From Vreelandella titanicae BH1 (GTDB lineage: Bacteria > Pseudomonadota > Gammaproteobacteria > Pseudomonadales > Halomonadaceae), in the NCBI RefSeq assembly GCF_000336575.1, contig NZ_AOPO01000005.1:62001-126000 (forward strand): 64,000 bases of DNA. The letters are read 5' to 3'. Shown here one piece after another: positions 52,413 through 62,807 of the stretch. A program made the translations under genes and the position numbers. Under the pieces are notes generated by a model that was given only the letters and a program-made list of their open reading frames with translations, ran no database searches and was not told the origin of the DNA. Numbering within the stretch: the stretch's first letter is position 1; every line of letters begins with the position of its first letter.

Positions 52413-53843
52413 TTGATCAACGTTGAGCGTAAAAACAGCTTTCAGCTGCGTCTTACCCGGCGGCTCAAGGAAGAGACATCGCATAACCTCGACGTCTATC
52501 TTTTTGTGCCTGGCGATTTGGGATTAAGCACCCAGCTTATCTCAGAAGAAGCCTTTTATCATGCCGCTATCAATGTCTCGCGCACCTACTACAGTGACGA
52601 GTATCTCTTACCGCTGGTGCACAGTCGGCTGGCCAGCCGTAATCGGCTCGGCAGCGACTCGTATCGGTTGAGCTTGAGTCTCTACGCCTATCAATACGTG
52701 GAAGCGATGGAGCGCACTACTCGAGCAATGTTGGTGAATGCCAATAAGCTGCGCCATGCTCGCCAAGAGGAGCGCGAAGAGAACAGTGAGGTGCAAGAGA
52801 GTGCCGTTGCCCTACGTGACCAACTGCATGAGATGATCGACTTGAGCGATGGTATTCTCAAGCGGCTGCGTCGCCACCAGCCTGATGACGAAAGTCTATA
52901 TAAGTACTTTGCCAATATCGATAACTACCTCTCCTGGTTTACCGAGCAACAGCTGCTGGCGCTGGTGGCACACATGCCCCGCGGCGGAGAGTTTACCGAT
53001 ATTCGCCGACGTTTTATTAGCGTGTGTCACCGGGAGGGCGAGTATCGCCGCGAACAGCAGTACAACGCCGAGCGCGTGATGGCTGATCCCACGCGGATGT
53101 CGAATAAAATGCGCTTGTTGCGGCGCCTGATTGAGCACCCGATTACCCTGAAACAAGAGGCATTGGAGCTGGGTGGCGGCGAGCAAAAAGCGGTCAAAGC
53201 GCTTGCCACCGCCGTGGTAATGGCCTTTGTATCGTTAGGCGTGCTGCAGTTGCGTAATGCTCTGGGAGATATCACCGCGCTGTTCGTATTAGCCATGGCG
53301 CTGCTCTACGCCCTGCGCGAAGTGTTTAAGGATGATTTGCGCAATACCCTGTGGCGCTGGCTGCGTAAAGGCCGTCCCAAGTGGCGGCGCCAGTATTTAG
53401 ACCCCACGCGCAACGCCGTGGTGGGCCGCCAGTTGGAGTGGTTTGACTACAAGCGCTACGCATCGCTGGGCGATGATATCAAGCAGATGCGCCGCCGTAC
53501 GGTAGCCCAGCGTGAAGAAGTGGTGCTGCACTATCGTTCAAGCTCACGTATGTCGCCTACGCGCTTTTTGAGCGGCTACGAGCATACCCGCGAAACGCTC
53601 AATCTGGATATCTCGATGCTTACCCGACTAATGAGTAAGGGCAAGCATCACATCTATCGTTTAAAAGATGGCCAAGCGGTTCGCGAGGGCGTCGAGCGTC
53701 GTCATCTGTTTAACTTAGTGATTCGGGAGACGGGCAGCGAAGATACTCCTTACTTGGCCCGCTGGAAGGTTGTCGTTAGCCGCTCGGGCATTGTCGATGT
53801 CGAGAAAGTCGAAGAGAGCAGCGTGGTGAAGGAAAGTAAATAA
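52413..53843 (+). CDS. Unrecognised membrane protein, 476 aa
   Basis: I do not recognise this family. The first 240 residues are soluble and charged, with several predicted helices and Arg-rich segments. Two hydrophobic segments (about 265-310; ATAVVMAFVSLGVLQL and ITALFVLAMALLYAL) are followed by a basic domain of about 165 residues rich in Arg and Trp. The TTG start (52413) has GGAG before it; the ATG at 52408 leads only to ATG-AGT-TGA, whose stop overlaps the TTG. Divergent from the J-domain gene. Function unknown. Confidence 0.75.
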   Translation: MINVERKNSFQLRLTRRLKEETSHNLDVYLFVPGDLGLSTQLISEEAFYHAAINVSRTYYSDEYLLPLVHSRLASRNRLGSDSYRLSLSLYAYQYVEAMERTTRAMLVNANKLRHARQEEREENSEVQESAVALRDQLHEMIDLSDGILKRLRRHQPDDESLYKYFANIDNYLSWFTEQQLLALVAHMPRGGEFTDIRRRFISVCHREGEYRREQQYNAERVMADPTRMSNKMRLLRRLIEHPITLKQEALELGGGEQKAVKALATAVVMAFVSLGVLQLRNALGDITALFVLAMALLYALREVFKDDLRNTLWRWLRKGRPKWRRQYLDPTRNAVVGRQLEWFDYKRYASLGDDIKQMRRRTVAQREEVVLHYRSSSRMSPTRFLSGYEHTRETLNLDISMLTRLMSKGKHHIYRLKDGQAVREGVERRHLFNLVIRETGSEDTPYLARWKVVVSRSGIVDVEKVEESSVVKESK

Positions 53844-54008
53844 CTAAAGTGCCAATAAACTGCGCTAGGTCAACTCAGCCTCAATGCGTTCTTTGAGATC
53901 GCTGGCCAGCATGGGCAAATCTTCAGCAGCGAGCTAGGCTCAAAGAACAAGCAGGATAATCTGCATCTGCGGCTCAGTCTTTAAAGGTTGAGTTCAAGGA
54001 GGAGTACA

Positions 54009-54698
54009 ATGCAAGCTATCGATATTATGACGCCCAAAGTGGTGAGTGTGGGGCCTGACGCCGAAGTACGTGAAATTGCGCAACTGCTGCTCAAGCACCG
54101 TATTAGTGCGGTGCCTGTCGTAGATAGTGAACGGCGGGTGATTGGCATTGTCAGCGAAGGTGATTTAATGCGCCGGGTAAAAAGTGACAGTGATCATGGA
54201 CACTCCTGGTGGTTATCGCTGTTTACCGGCGGCAAGGATGCTGGCGACTATGTTAAGTCCCATGGTCGTAAAGCCCATGAGGTCATGACCCCGAATCCAA
54301 TGACCGTGGAAGAGAACACGCCGCTGCATACCATTGCGCGAATGCTGGAAAAACATCATATCAAGCGGGTGCCTGTGCTACGTGATGGCAAGTTAGTGGG
54401 TATTGTTAGCCGTGCTAACTTGCTCCAGGGTATCGCCAATGCCGCAGTGGCGCCAACCCAGTCGCCCACGGATGATCGCCAAATTCGTGAGGCTATTCTC
54501 AAAGAAGTTGAGAATAATACCGGCGTACAAGTTGAAGGCATTAGCGTGATTGTGGATGGCGGCGCTGTGGAGGTATGGGGGCTGGTCGAATCCCTTGAAC
54601 AGAAGCAGGCGGTAACCGTTGCTGCGGAAAACGTGCCAGGGGTTACCCAAGTCGAAAATCATCTGGGCATGATGCCGCGGGGCGTGGGCTATATGTGA
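54009..54698 (+). CDS. CBS-pair protein with C-terminal BON domain
   Basis: A 229-residue protein. Two CBS domains (about 5-60 and 90-145; DIMTPKVVSVGPDAEVREIA, read as MTPKVVSVGPDAEVRE, and VMTPNPMTVEENTPLHTIA) form a Bateman module that binds adenine nucleotides. A BON domain (about 155-225; VENNTGVQVEGISVIVDGG) follows, usually a lipid- or membrane-associated module. No signal peptide, so likely cytoplasmic. ATG 54009 follows AAGGAGGAG; the TTG seven codons upstream is rejected. Role unknown; CBS-BON proteins are commonly starvation- or stress-related. Confidence 0.9.
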   Translation: MQAIDIMTPKVVSVGPDAEVREIAQLLLKHRISAVPVVDSERRVIGIVSEGDLMRRVKSDSDHGHSWWLSLFTGGKDAGDYVKSHGRKAHEVMTPNPMTVEENTPLHTIARMLEKHHIKRVPVLRDGKLVGIVSRANLLQGIANAAVAPTQSPTDDRQIREAILKEVENNTGVQVEGISVIVDGGAVEVWGLVESLEQKQAVTVAAENVPGVTQVENHLGMMPRGVGYM

Positions 54699-54703
54699 CC
54701 TAA

Positions 54704-54727
54704 AGCCCGCTATTAAAATAGCGGGCT
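54704..54727. terminator. Bidirectional hairpin between CBS-BON and aminotransferase genes
   Basis: AGCCCGCTAT pairs perfectly with ATAGCGGGCT around TAAA. T-tracts are short on both sides, so efficiency is unclear, but it lies between two convergent genes. Confidence 0.65.
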
Positions 54728-54741
54728 CTGCCTTCTTTACC

Positions 54742-55866
54742 TTAAACCACTGCTTTAATCGCCTGCTCTAAGCTGTTCACGCTGCGCTCTGTGTGGTGCA
54801 GCTTATCGAGGCCAAATAGACCGATGCGGAAGGTTTGGAAGTTATCGCCTTCATCGCACATTAGCGGTACGCCGCCCGCCACTTGCACGCCCGCCTGGGC
54901 AAGTTTGCCCACTAAGCCACTATCGTCGCTATAGCACACCACTACGCCTGGGGCTTCAAAACCTTCCGCAGCAACGCTCACAAAACCGTGGCGTTTAAGC
55001 ATGGCGCGGACTTCCCGGCCAATCGCCTGCTGCTCCTCTTTTACCTTGGCAAAGCCATAAACACGGGTCTCCTGCATAATGTCCCGTAATTGCCGCAGTG
55101 CATCGGTAGGCATGGTGGCGTGGTAGGCGTGCCCGCCATTTTCATAGGCCTGCATAATGCTGTGCCACTTGCCCAAATCGCAGGCAAAGCTGTTGCTCTG
55201 GGTCTCACTCAAGCGCTGCGTGGCACGTTCCGAGAGCATTACCATGGCGCAGCAGGGCGAACCGCTCCAGCCTTTTTGCGGCGCGCTTACCACCACATCA
55301 ATGCCGAGTGCCTGCATATCCACCCACAGAGTGCCCGCGGCAATGGCATCCAGTACAAACAGGCCACCTACCTCGTGAGTGGCTTCGGCGAGCGCTTGAA
55401 TATAGTCATCCGGAAGTAGCAAGCCCGCAGAGGTTTCGACTTGCGGGGCGAACACAACGGCAGGTTTTTCGCTACGAATCTGCGCGACGGCCTCCTCAAT
55501 GGGCACTGGCTGAAAAGGCGAGCGAGGCTCATCGGCCTTTAGACGCCGTGCTTTAAGCACCGTGTGCTGGTCGGTTAAGCGGCCCATCTCAATAATTTGC
55601 GTCCAGCGGTAGCTGAACCAGCCGTTACGAATAACCAAGGTTTTCTGGTCAACGGCAAACTGGCGCGCCACCGCTTCCATGCCAAAGGTGCCGCTACCGG
55701 GCACGATAACGGCCGCTTGGGCGTTGTACACCTCTTTCAGCGTGGCTGAAATATCCCGCATCACACCTTGAAACTGCTGTGACATGTGATTCAGCGAACG
55801 GTCTGTGTAGACCACCGAGTATTCAAGCAAGCCGTCGGGGTCGACGTTGGGTAGTAAACCAGCCAT
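54742..55866 (-). CDS. Class V aminotransferase, alanine-glyoxylate type
   Basis: A 374-residue PLP enzyme. The PLP-binding Lys is in VVVSAPQKGWSGSPCC. The GSGTFGMEAVARQF segment is the class V cofactor-phosphate loop and LDAIAAGTLW holds the pyridine-N-contacting Asp. This group includes alanine-glyoxylate, serine-glyoxylate and pyridoxamine-pyruvate aminotransferases; the exact substrates are not fixed. AGGAG precedes the ATG. Divergent from the thuA-like operon, separated by about 270 bases. Confidence 0.87.
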   Translation of the reverse strand: MAGLLPNVDPDGLLEYSVVYTDRSLNHMSQQFQGVMRDISATLKEVYNAQAAVIVPGSGTFGMEAVARQFAVDQKTLVIRNGWFSYRWTQIIEMGRLTDQHTVLKARRLKADEPRSPFQPVPIEEAVAQIRSEKPAVVFAPQVETSAGLLLPDDYIQALAEATHEVGGLFVLDAIAAGTLWVDMQALGIDVVVSAPQKGWSGSPCCAMVMLSERATQRLSETQSNSFACDLGKWHSIMQAYENGGHAYHATMPTDALRQLRDIMQETRVYGFAKVKEEQQAIGREVRAMLKRHGFVSVAAEGFEAPGVVVCYSDDSGLVGKLAQAGVQVAGGVPLMCDEGDNFQTFRIGLFGLDKLHHTERSVNSLEQAIKAVV

Positions 55867-56038
55867 GGCGTTCTCCTGTTTTTAGAAACAGCCTGTTGTT
55901 AGAAGCAAATAATTAAACACGCATCGTGAGTCACGCTAAAGCGCGAGGTTGCGTTTCAGAATACGGATAACTTCGTCGCGATGCCAATGGTGATGGTCTA
56001 GGCACTATAAGTGGGTTAGCGACTAAAGTTGCACATGA

Positions 56039-56071
56039 GTAAACGTTTACGTATTCGAGGTAAGCGTTTAC
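56039..56071. promoter_or_regulatory. Two LacI-type operators upstream of the thuA-like operon
   Basis: GTAAACGTTTAC (56039-56050) is a perfect palindrome; GTAAGCGTTTAC (56060-56071) matches it except at one base. Their centres are 21 bases apart, two helical turns. They fit a LacI/GalR protein such as the one coded at 58039. Confidence 0.85.
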
Positions 56072-56138
56072 TTTGTGGGTTATGCAGCACTTTTAAGCTG
56101 CTTTTGTGCTGTTAACCAGCTATGGCTAAGGAGAATAG

Positions 56139-56918
56139 ATGACCATTAACGTTACCGTTTGGGGTGAAAACGTCCACGAACAAACCAATGAAGTCGTGGC
56201 GCGAATTTATCCAGAAGGTATGCATCACTGCATCGCGGAAGGTTTAAACGAAGCGGAGGGTATCCACGCCAACGCGGTTACCTTGCAAGATCCCGAACAG
56301 GGTTTAAGTGAAGAGACTCTCGAGAATACCGATGTGCTGCTGTGGTGGGGCCACGCTGCCCATGGCGATGTGTTGGAGGAAACTGTCGACCGCGTGCAGG
56401 CGCGCGTGTTGCAGGGGATGGGGCTAATTGTGCTGCATTCTGGGCACTACGCAAAAATCTTCAAACGCCTGATGGGCACGACCTGCTCACTCAAGTGGCG
56501 GGAAGCGGGAGAGCGCGAGCGGCTGTGGGTCGTTAACCCTGGTCACCCTATCGTTCAGGGCCTGGGCGACTATATCGAACTGCCGCATACTGAAATGTAC
56601 GGCGAGCCATTTGCGGTGCCAAACCCCGATGAAGTGATTTTTATCAGCGCCTTTGAGGGCGGTGAGGTATTCCGTTCAGGGCTGACCTACAAGCGCGGCA
56701 ACGGCAAGATTTTCTACTTCCGCCCAGGTCACGAAACCTATCCGATCTATTACAACGAACAAGTAAAAACCGTGCTGAAGAACGCTGTGAAATGGGCGCG
56801 CCCGGAAGGCTCCCGCTGGATCGACAACTGCCCTAATATTCCTGCCGACCAGGCCCCCAACCCGGTGGAAATCAAAGGCGAAGGGCTGCATAAACCTGGC
56901 GAGGAGGGCTTCAAATGA
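56139..56918 (+). CDS. thuA: ThuA-domain protein
   Basis: A 259-residue ThuA-like protein (class I amidotransferase fold; the KNVLQG-like Cys is not in a nucleophile elbow). Conserved blocks include [53 protein letters not shown] and [14 protein letters not shown] with the metal-binding-type His residues. In rhizobia ThuA works with the ThuB dehydrogenase in trehalose and related sugar oxidation; here the sugar is unproven. AAGGAG precedes the ATG. ThuA stop overlaps the next start (ATGA). Confidence 0.88.
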   Translation: MTINVTVWGENVHEQTNEVVARIYPEGMHHCIAEGLNEAEGIHANAVTLQDPEQGLSEETLENTDVLLWWGHAAHGDVLEETVDRVQARVLQGMGLIVLHSGHYAKIFKRLMGTTCSLKWREAGERERLWVVNPGHPIVQGLGDYIELPHTEMYGEPFAVPNPDEVIFISAFEGGEVFRSGLTYKRGNGKIFYFRPGHETYPIYYNEQVKTVLKNAVKWARPEGSRWIDNCPNIPADQAPNPVEIKGEGLHKPGEEGFK

Positions 56919-57964
56919 TCCGTTTAGCGATAATTGGCGCTGGCAGTATGGCGGGGGAACACGCCAAGCACTTTAGCCGGATCGAGGGGGTGGAAGTAGT
57001 GGCGGTGTGCGATATGGAGCTGGCCAAGGCCCGCGACTTTGCTGGCCGTTTTGGTATCGCCGATGCGTATGACGACCTGGAAGCTATGCTGGCGCGGGAA
57101 GATATCCAAGCCGTTAGCAACGTCACGCCAGATGGTGTTCATAAGCGCACGTCACTGGCCGCGATCACCGCAGGTAAGCACATTCTGTGCGAAAAGCCGC
57201 TGGCGACGAATGCGGATGATGCGCATGAAATGGCCCAAGCGGCGCAGGCCGCCAAGGTCATCAATATGGTCAATTTTAGCTATCGCGATGCCCCGGCCAT
57301 TCAGCACGCTCGCGCGCTGATTACCGCTGGGGCGATTGGTCAAGTTCGCCACGTAGATGCCAGCTACCGGCAAAGTTGGCTGGTCAGCAATGAGTGGGGG
57401 CGCTGGGATCAGGAGAGCCAGTGGCTATGGCGGCTCTCGGAAGCCCATGGCAGCAAAGGTGTACTGGGCGATGTGGGTGTTCACATTGTCGATTTTGCCA
57501 GCTTTCCGGTCGGTGATATTACTCGCGTTAACTGCGAACTGACCTGTTTTGAAAAAGCTCCAGACAACCGGATTGGTGACTATTTGTTGGATGCCAACGA
57601 CACCGCGCTAATGCGAGTGACGTTTGCCAATGGGGCCAAGGGCACCATTCAAGCCACCCGTTGGGCGACCGGGCACCATAACTCGTTAACCCTGAGTGTA
57701 CACGGCGATAAAGGTGCTATTCGCGTCGATTTAGACGCCTCAAAAGACGACGTGCAGGTGTGTTTGGACGGTGACGTTCACCCGGCGCGCTGGAGCACAG
57801 TGAAGGCACCACCAACACCCAGTATCTATCAGCGTTTTGTGGAAAGCATCCGCAGTGGTCAAAACGACCAGCCGGACTTTGCCCGCGGCGCGGCGATTCA
57901 AACCGTTCTTGATGCCTGTGTTATCTCCAGTCAGGAAGATCGCAGCCTGGACATTGCCGTGTAA
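56915..57964 (+). CDS. Gfo/Idh/MocA-family oxidoreductase
   Basis: A 349-residue NAD(P)-dependent sugar or inositol dehydrogenase-like protein. Nucleotide-binding motif [18 protein letters not shown], the [14 protein letters not shown] block with catalytic Lys, and the later [17 protein letters not shown] with the His of the active site. Starts inside the end of the thuA-like gene (four-base ATGA overlap), so the pair acts together in the style of ThuA-ThuB, oxidising a sugar and processing the product. It is under a pair of LacI-type operators. Confidence 0.9.
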   Translation: MIRLAIIGAGSMAGEHAKHFSRIEGVEVVAVCDMELAKARDFAGRFGIADAYDDLEAMLAREDIQAVSNVTPDGVHKRTSLAAITAGKHILCEKPLATNADDAHEMAQAAQAAKVINMVNFSYRDAPAIQHARALITAGAIGQVRHVDASYRQSWLVSNEWGRWDQESQWLWRLSEAHGSKGVLGDVGVHIVDFASFPVGDITRVNCELTCFEKAPDNRIGDYLLDANDTALMRVTFANGAKGTIQATRWATGHHNSLTLSVHGDKGAIRVDLDASKDDVQVCLDGDVHPARWSTVKAPPTPSIYQRFVESIRSGQNDQPDFARGAAIQTVLDACVISSQEDRSLDIAV

Positions 57965-58038
57965 TCAGCGTCGCAACGCCGGGCGTTTTTCGGCACACTG
58001 GACGCATTACAAGTGAGAGACAGGGCGGGAAATAGCCG

Positions 58039-59040
58039 GTGAGAGATTCGGTGATAAAGAGTCAACAAAGCGCCCAAACGGCCACCATCCGAGAAATTGC
58101 CCGGCGAGCCCAGGTATCGATTGCCTCGGTCAGCCGGGCCCTTAACGGCAAGCCAGGGCTCAGTGACGCCCTGCGTGAGAAGATTTTGGCGATTAGCCAT
58201 GAAGTGGCCTACCAACCCAGCGCCGCGGCTCGTCAGCTAATAAGCGGTAAAACGGCGGTGGTAGGCATCTCTCTTGGCCGTCAGGATATCGAGCTACGTC
58301 CTTACTATATCTTGCTCTACCAGCACCTTACCGTGGCCCTTCATCAGCAGGGTATGGTGCCGGTGTTCTTTAATCACCAACAAACCGCTGAATTACCCGA
58401 ACGCGCGGGGGCAGCTATTTTGCTTGGTGAAGCCCCAGACGATGAGCGCCCAGCGCTGCTTAAGGCCGCTGCGATTCCTTTTGTGCGCATAGGTGATGCC
58501 GGGGAAGGCTTTTCCGTCGCCCCGGACGATCGGCAGGGGCTATATGAGATGACCCACCACCTCATTACTCAGGGTCGCAGGCGGCTGGCGTTTATGGGCG
58601 GCGAGCTAGAGGTGCCGCGTCCCCATAGCCGTTTGGAGGGCTACCGGCGGGCGTTGGCAGAGGCTGGGTTTGCCGAATGCTTGATTAGCCTACCGCACCG
58701 CTTCGCGTCAGACTCTCTTAACAGCTATCGCTATTTAAATCGCTATTTATATCAAGAGGGTGCCCAACCACTGCCTTTTGATGCGCTGGTGTGCGCCACC
58801 GACGAACTAGCGTTGGGTTGTGTGGCCGCGCTGGAAGACCGTGGGATTGAAGTGCCTTTTCAGGTCGCGGTGACAGGCTTTGATGACCTGCCCACCCTCG
58901 CCACTGGGCTCACCACCGTACGGCAGGATATTGCCGAGATAGCCGAGACGAGCATGGCACTACTGGCAGAAGCGAAGGCGGGAGAAGCGCCCCGGCACGT
59001 ATCGCTGCCGGTGGCGCTGGTGTTACGGGAAACGAGTTAA
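58039..59040 (+). CDS. LacI-family transcriptional regulator
   Basis: A 333-residue LacI/GalR regulator. The DNA-binding domain occupies about 15-60 (IREIARRAQVSIASVSRALNG, read as AQVSIASVSRALNGKPG, with the hinge helix AYQPSAAARQLISG). A periplasmic-binding-type effector domain follows (GISLGRQDIELRPYY; FDALVCATDELALGCVAAL). GTG start; GGGAA lies about ten bases before it. It follows the thuA-like operon by 74 bases and is the natural candidate for the operators at 56039-56071. Its stop overlaps the convergent cdd stop (TTAA). Confidence 0.9.
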   Translation: MRDSVIKSQQSAQTATIREIARRAQVSIASVSRALNGKPGLSDALREKILAISHEVAYQPSAAARQLISGKTAVVGISLGRQDIELRPYYILLYQHLTVALHQQGMVPVFFNHQQTAELPERAGAAILLGEAPDDERPALLKAAAIPFVRIGDAGEGFSVAPDDRQGLYEMTHHLITQGRRRLAFMGGELEVPRPHSRLEGYRRALAEAGFAECLISLPHRFASDSLNSYRYLNRYLYQEGAQPLPFDALVCATDELALGCVAALEDRGIEVPFQVAVTGFDDLPTLATGLTTVRQDIAEIAETSMALLAEAKAGEAPRHVSLPVALVLRETS

Positions 59041-59444
59041 CGCGGCGGCAACTGCTCCGGCCCGAAGGCGTCGGGGAGCAGTGCTTCCATGGTGTAGGTT
59101 TTGAGCAGTTCGCCGCTGCCGGATAGCACCTTGATCTGAGTCTCTGGCGTGGCGAACTCGCGAATGCGCTGACGACAATCGCCGCAGGGCGTACAGAGGT
59201 GATCAGCGGGGCCCATGACGTAGACGGTCGCCAGCTGGCGTTGGCCTGTGGTCACCATGGCGGAAATGGCCGAGGCTTCAGCACACAAGCCTTTGTAGTG
59301 CGCCACCTCCACGTTGGTGCCGGCAAACTGCTGACCATCGGGAGTCACCATCACCGACGCCACCGGATGCGCGGAGTAGGGCACATAAGCGTTAGCCCGC
59401 GCGTTTAACAACTTTTGAACGATCTCTTCCAATACTTGATCCAT
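59037..59444 (-). CDS. cdd: Cytidine deaminase
   Basis: A 135-residue tetrameric-type cytidine deaminase. The zinc ligands and catalytic Glu are in KGLCAEASAISA (Cys-Ala-Glu) and PCGDCRQRIREF (Pro-Cys-x-x-Cys). N-terminal YVPYSAHPV and FAGTNVEVAHY bind the nucleoside. It deaminates cytidine and deoxycytidine. ATG 59444 follows AAGGAAAAG; the upstream frame overlaps deoD and is rejected. Last gene of the deo operon; converges on the LacI gene with a four-base overlap. Confidence 0.93.
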   Translation of the reverse strand: MDQVLEEIVQKLLNARANAYVPYSAHPVASVMVTPDGQQFAGTNVEVAHYKGLCAEASAISAMVTTGQRQLATVYVMGPADHLCTPCGDCRQRIREFATPETQIKVLSGSGELLKTYTMEALLPDAFGPEQLPPR

Positions 59445-59472
59445 CACTTTTCCTTTTGGCCGCTTCAACGCC

Positions 59473-60198
59473 CTAAGCGCGGGCAGCGTCGTCGCGAAGT
59501 ACTGTGTCCAGTGCAATCAGCATCATATCGTCGAAGGTGGTTTGACGGTCGGCGCTGGAGAGCGAGTCGCCTTTCAGGATGTGATCCGACACGGTGCAGA
59601 TGGTCATGGCGCGGGCGCCAAACTCAGCGGCGACGCCGTAAAGACCTGCGGCTTCCATCTCGACGCCGACAATGCCGTAGCGCTTGAGCATTTCAGCCAT
59701 TTCGGTTTGCGGGTTGTAGAACAAGTCTGCAGAGAAGATGTTGCCCACTTTGACCGGCACGTTTTTGGCCTTGGCGGCAGCCACCGCGTGCTGAGTCAGT
59801 TCGAAGTCGGCAATAGCAGCAAAGTCGTGGTCGTTAAAGCGCATGCGGTTGACCTTGGAGTCGGTGCTGGCGCCCATGCCGATGACCACATCGCGGACGT
59901 TGACATCGTCGCGCACCGCGCCGCAGGAGCCCACACGAATCAGCGATTTAACGCCGTAGTCGGTGATCAGCTCTTTGGCGTAGATGGAGACCGACGGAAT
60001 GCCCATGCCGTGGCCCATCACGGATATCTCGCGGCCTTTGTAGGTGCCGGTGTAGCCGAACATGCTGCGCACGTCGTTGACCTGGCGCACGTTCTCCAGG
60101 TAAGTATCGGCGATGTATTTGGCGCGCAGCGGGTCGCCGGGCATCAGTACGGTATCGGCAAAATCACCGGGAGCAGCGTTAATATGTGGGGTTGCCAT
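59473..60198 (-). CDS. deoD: Purine nucleoside phosphorylase, DeoD type
   Basis: A 241-residue hexameric phosphorylase. Phosphate-binding [20 protein letters not shown] (read as [12 protein letters not shown]) and the base and ribose contacts [15 protein letters not shown] and TVSDHILKG are clear. It splits purine (deoxy)nucleosides to base and (deoxy)ribose 1-phosphate. ATG 60198 follows AGGAGACC. It is 12 bases downstream of deoB and 28 bases upstream of cdd, in the operon. Confidence 0.95.
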   Translation of the reverse strand: MATPHINAAPGDFADTVLMPGDPLRAKYIADTYLENVRQVNDVRSMFGYTGTYKGREISVMGHGMGIPSVSIYAKELITDYGVKSLIRVGSCGAVRDDVNVRDVVIGMGASTDSKVNRMRFNDHDFAAIADFELTQHAVAAAKAKNVPVKVGNIFSADLFYNPQTEMAEMLKRYGIVGVEMEAAGLYGVAAEFGARAMTICTVSDHILKGDSLSSADRQTTFDDMMLIALDTVLRDDAARA

Positions 60199-60210
60199 CA
60201 AAGGTCTCCT

Positions 60211-61455
60211 TTAAGCGGCGTCGGGTAGAAAGCTTTTGCCATCGGCCATGGCCGGTAACAGGAAAAAGTCGGCCAGGGTTTGGCCAATATCGGCAAAGGT
60301 GCCGCGCTCGCCCAGCGGGCCGGGGGTAAAGCCGGGGCCGTGTACCAGAATGGGGATGTACTCGCGGGTGTGCTCGGTGCCGTGCCAACTGGGGTCGCAG
60401 CCGTGATCGGCGGTGAGAATCAGCAGATCATCTTCGCTTAGCGCAGCCAGGAGCTTAGGCAGCTTGGCGTCGAAATCTTCCAGCGCGGCGGCGTAGCCCG
60501 GCACATCCCGGCGGTGGCCATAGACCGAGTCAAAATCGACAAAGTTGGTCATGATCATGGCGCGCTCGCCTTCGTCGCGTTGGTTGGTGCGCGCGATCTC
60601 TTTGAGCGTGGCGTCCATTAGTGCATCGTGGCCGCTGGCTTTTACCTTGTGAGTAATGCCGCAGTGGGCGTAGATGTCGGCAATTTTACCAATCGAGACT
60701 ACTTCGCCGCCGGCATCATCAAGCTTTTGCAGCACGGTGGGTGAGGGCGGCTCAACGCTGTAGTCGCGGCGGTTGCCGGTGCGGGTGAAAGTGGTGCTGT
60801 CTTCGCCGATAAACGGACGCGCAATCACACGGCCAATATTGTAGGGCTCAAGCAGTTCGCGGACGGTTTCGCACAGCTTATAAAGCCGTTCAAGGCCGAA
60901 ATGCTCTTCGTGAGCGGCGATCTGAAACACTGAATCCGCCGAGGTATAAACGATGGGTTTGCCGGTGGCTATGTGCTCTTCACCCAGGCGAGAGATGATC
61001 TCGGTGCCAGAGGCGTGGCAGTTGCCAATCACCCCAGTGAGATCGGCTTCTTGCACGATGGCGTCGAGCAGCTCAAGGGGGAAACTGTCGGTTTTATCCA
61101 GAAAGTAGCCCCACTCAAAGCGTACCGGGACACCGGCAATTTCCCAATGGCCGGAGGGGGTATCTTTGCCGCTGGAAATTTCTTTGGCGTGGGCGTAAGC
61201 GCCTTCCAGGCTTTCCGGCAGCGTGACGCCTTCGGCAACGCTGTCCGTGGCATCGCGGTGGGCATGAAATAGTCCCAGCTTGGCCATGTTGGGCAGCTTG
61301 AGTGGCCCAGAACGGTTGGCGTTATCCGCCTCACCACGGGCGCAAGCGGCGGCTATATGACCCAAGGTGTCGGAGCCTTCATCACCGAAGGTCGCGGCAT
61401 CCGGGGCGGCGCCAATCCCAAAGGAGTCAAGTACCAGTACAATCGCGCGGCTCAT
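60211..61455 (-). CDS. deoB: Phosphopentomutase
   Basis: A 414-residue alkaline-phosphatase-superfamily mutase. Metal-binding residues are seen in [16 protein letters not shown], and in the C-terminal [18 protein letters not shown]. The [10 protein letters not shown] block contains the phospho-accepting Thr. It interconverts (deoxy)ribose 1- and 5-phosphates. The start overlaps the stop of deoA by four bases (ATGA), so translation is coupled. Confidence 0.95.
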   Translation of the reverse strand: MSRAIVLVLDSFGIGAAPDAATFGDEGSDTLGHIAAACARGEADNANRSGPLKLPNMAKLGLFHAHRDATDSVAEGVTLPESLEGAYAHAKEISSGKDTPSGHWEIAGVPVRFEWGYFLDKTDSFPLELLDAIVQEADLTGVIGNCHASGTEIISRLGEEHIATGKPIVYTSADSVFQIAAHEEHFGLERLYKLCETVRELLEPYNIGRVIARPFIGEDSTTFTRTGNRRDYSVEPPSPTVLQKLDDAGGEVVSIGKIADIYAHCGITHKVKASGHDALMDATLKEIARTNQRDEGERAMIMTNFVDFDSVYGHRRDVPGYAAALEDFDAKLPKLLAALSEDDLLILTADHGCDPSWHGTEHTREYIPILVHGPGFTPGPLGERGTFADIGQTLADFFLLPAMADGKSFLPDAA

Positions 61456-62807
61456 AAGGCTTCTCCACGGAAAGTGTCTTGTAGCAGGGTGTCGGCGTTG
61501 GCGGCACCTTCGCCAATTGTAAACGCTGCACGCAGCTGTTCGGCGGCGCGCTCGGCGGCGGCGTCACTGCGGGCGTGCACCATGGCAATGGGGCGCTGGC
61601 TATCCACGCTCTCACCGATTTCGACGATGTCGGTGAAACCGACGCTGTGATCGACGCTGGCATCGTTGCGCAGGCGACCACCACCCAGTTCCACCACGCT
61701 CATGCCCACCGCACGGGTATCGATGCGTTGCACGATACCCGATTGCTCGGCATATACCGGCTTGATTACCTCGGCCTTGGCTAGGTAGTGTTCGGAGCGT
61801 TCCATAAAGTCGCTAGGCCCACCGAGTTCGTGCACCATGCGGGCGAATACTTCAGCAGCTGCGCCAGAGGTTAGCGCCTTCTCAAGCTGAGTAAGTGCTT
61901 CTTCACGTGAGCCTGCGAGCCTGCCGGCGATCAGCATTTCCACGGCCAGTTCACGGGTGACTTGCATCACGCGGCTGTTGGGGCGGTCGCCACGCAGCAG
62001 GGCCAGAGTCTCAACGATCTCTACGGCGTTACCGGCGCAGGGCGCCAGCGGCTGACTCATATCGGTGAGCAGGGCGGTGGTGGGCGTGCCTGCCTGGGTG
62101 GCCACATTGGCGATGCTTTTGGCCAGTTCGCGGGATTTTTCCGGCGTAGGCATAAAAGCGCCGCTGCCGACTTTAACGTCCATTACCAGCGCATCCAGTC
62201 CGGAGGCCAGCTTCTTGCCCAAGATAGAGGCGGTAATCAGCGGAATCGATTCCACGGTGGCGGTCACATCGCGCACGCCGTAGATGCGCTTGTCGGCGGG
62301 GGCGAGATCACCCGTTTGGCCAATAATCGCTACGCCGGTGGTTTTCACCACCTCGCGGAAGCGCTCAGGGGCAGGGTAGGGGTCGTAGCCGGGGATCGAT
62401 TCGAGCTTATCCAGGGTGCCACCGGTGTGGCCCAGGCCGCGACCGGAGATCATCGGTACAAAGGCGCCGCAGGCGGCGACCCAGGGGCCGAGCACCAACG
62501 AAACCAAATCGCCCACGCCGCCGGTGGAGTGCTTGTCGACGATCGGACCGGGCAGGTTTAGATCGCTCCACTGCATCACGTGGCCAGAGTCGCGGGTGGC
62601 GGTGGTCAGCGCAACGACTTCTTCACGGCTCATGCCGTTGAGAAACACGGCCATGGTGAAGGCGCCAATTTGGGCGTCGCTGATGCGATCATCGGCAATG
62701 CCCTGCACAAAGGCTTTAATCTCTTCCGCGGGCAGCGGCTGGTTATCACGCTTTAGGCGAATCAGCTCCTGGGGAAGAAGGGTGTGTTTAGTCGCGTTGG
62801 CAGACAT
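61452..62807 (-). CDS. deoA: Thymidine phosphorylase
   Basis: A 451-residue pyrimidine nucleoside phosphorylase. The family signature around the phosphate site is [20 protein letters not shown], and the KHSTGGVGD segment binds phosphate and metal. It splits thymidine and deoxyuridine to base and deoxyribose 1-phosphate. Its ATG overlaps the deoC stop by one base (TAATG). Confidence 0.95.
   Translation of the reverse strand: MSANATKHTLLPQELIRLKRDNQPLPAEEIKAFVQGIADDRISDAQIGAFTMAVFLNGMSREEVVALTTATRDSGHVMQWSDLNLPGPIVDKHSTGGVGDLVSLVLGPWVAACGAFVPMISGRGLGHTGGTLDKLESIPGYDPYPAPERFREVVKTTGVAIIGQTGDLAPADKRIYGVRDVTATVESIPLITASILGKKLASGLDALVMDVKVGSGAFMPTPEKSRELAKSIANVATQAGTPTTALLTDMSQPLAPCAGNAVEIVETLALLRGDRPNSRVMQVTRELAVEMLIAGRLAGSREEALTQLEKALTSGAAAEVFARMVHELGGPSDFMERSEHYLAKAEVIKPVYAEQSGIVQRIDTRAVGMSVVELGGGRLRNDASVDHSVGFTDIVEIGESVDSQRPIAMVHARSDAAAERAAEQLRAAFTIGEGAANADTLLQDTFRGEAL

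Noticed and set aside
59542..60228. 228-residue open frame opposite deoD
   Set aside because: Antisense to a fully conserved enzyme gene; its His/Val/Gly-rich sequence is the typical product of reverse reading of a GC-rich gene.
61962..62561. 199-residue open frame opposite deoA
   Set aside because: Same reason: complete antisense overlap with thymidine phosphorylase and no features.
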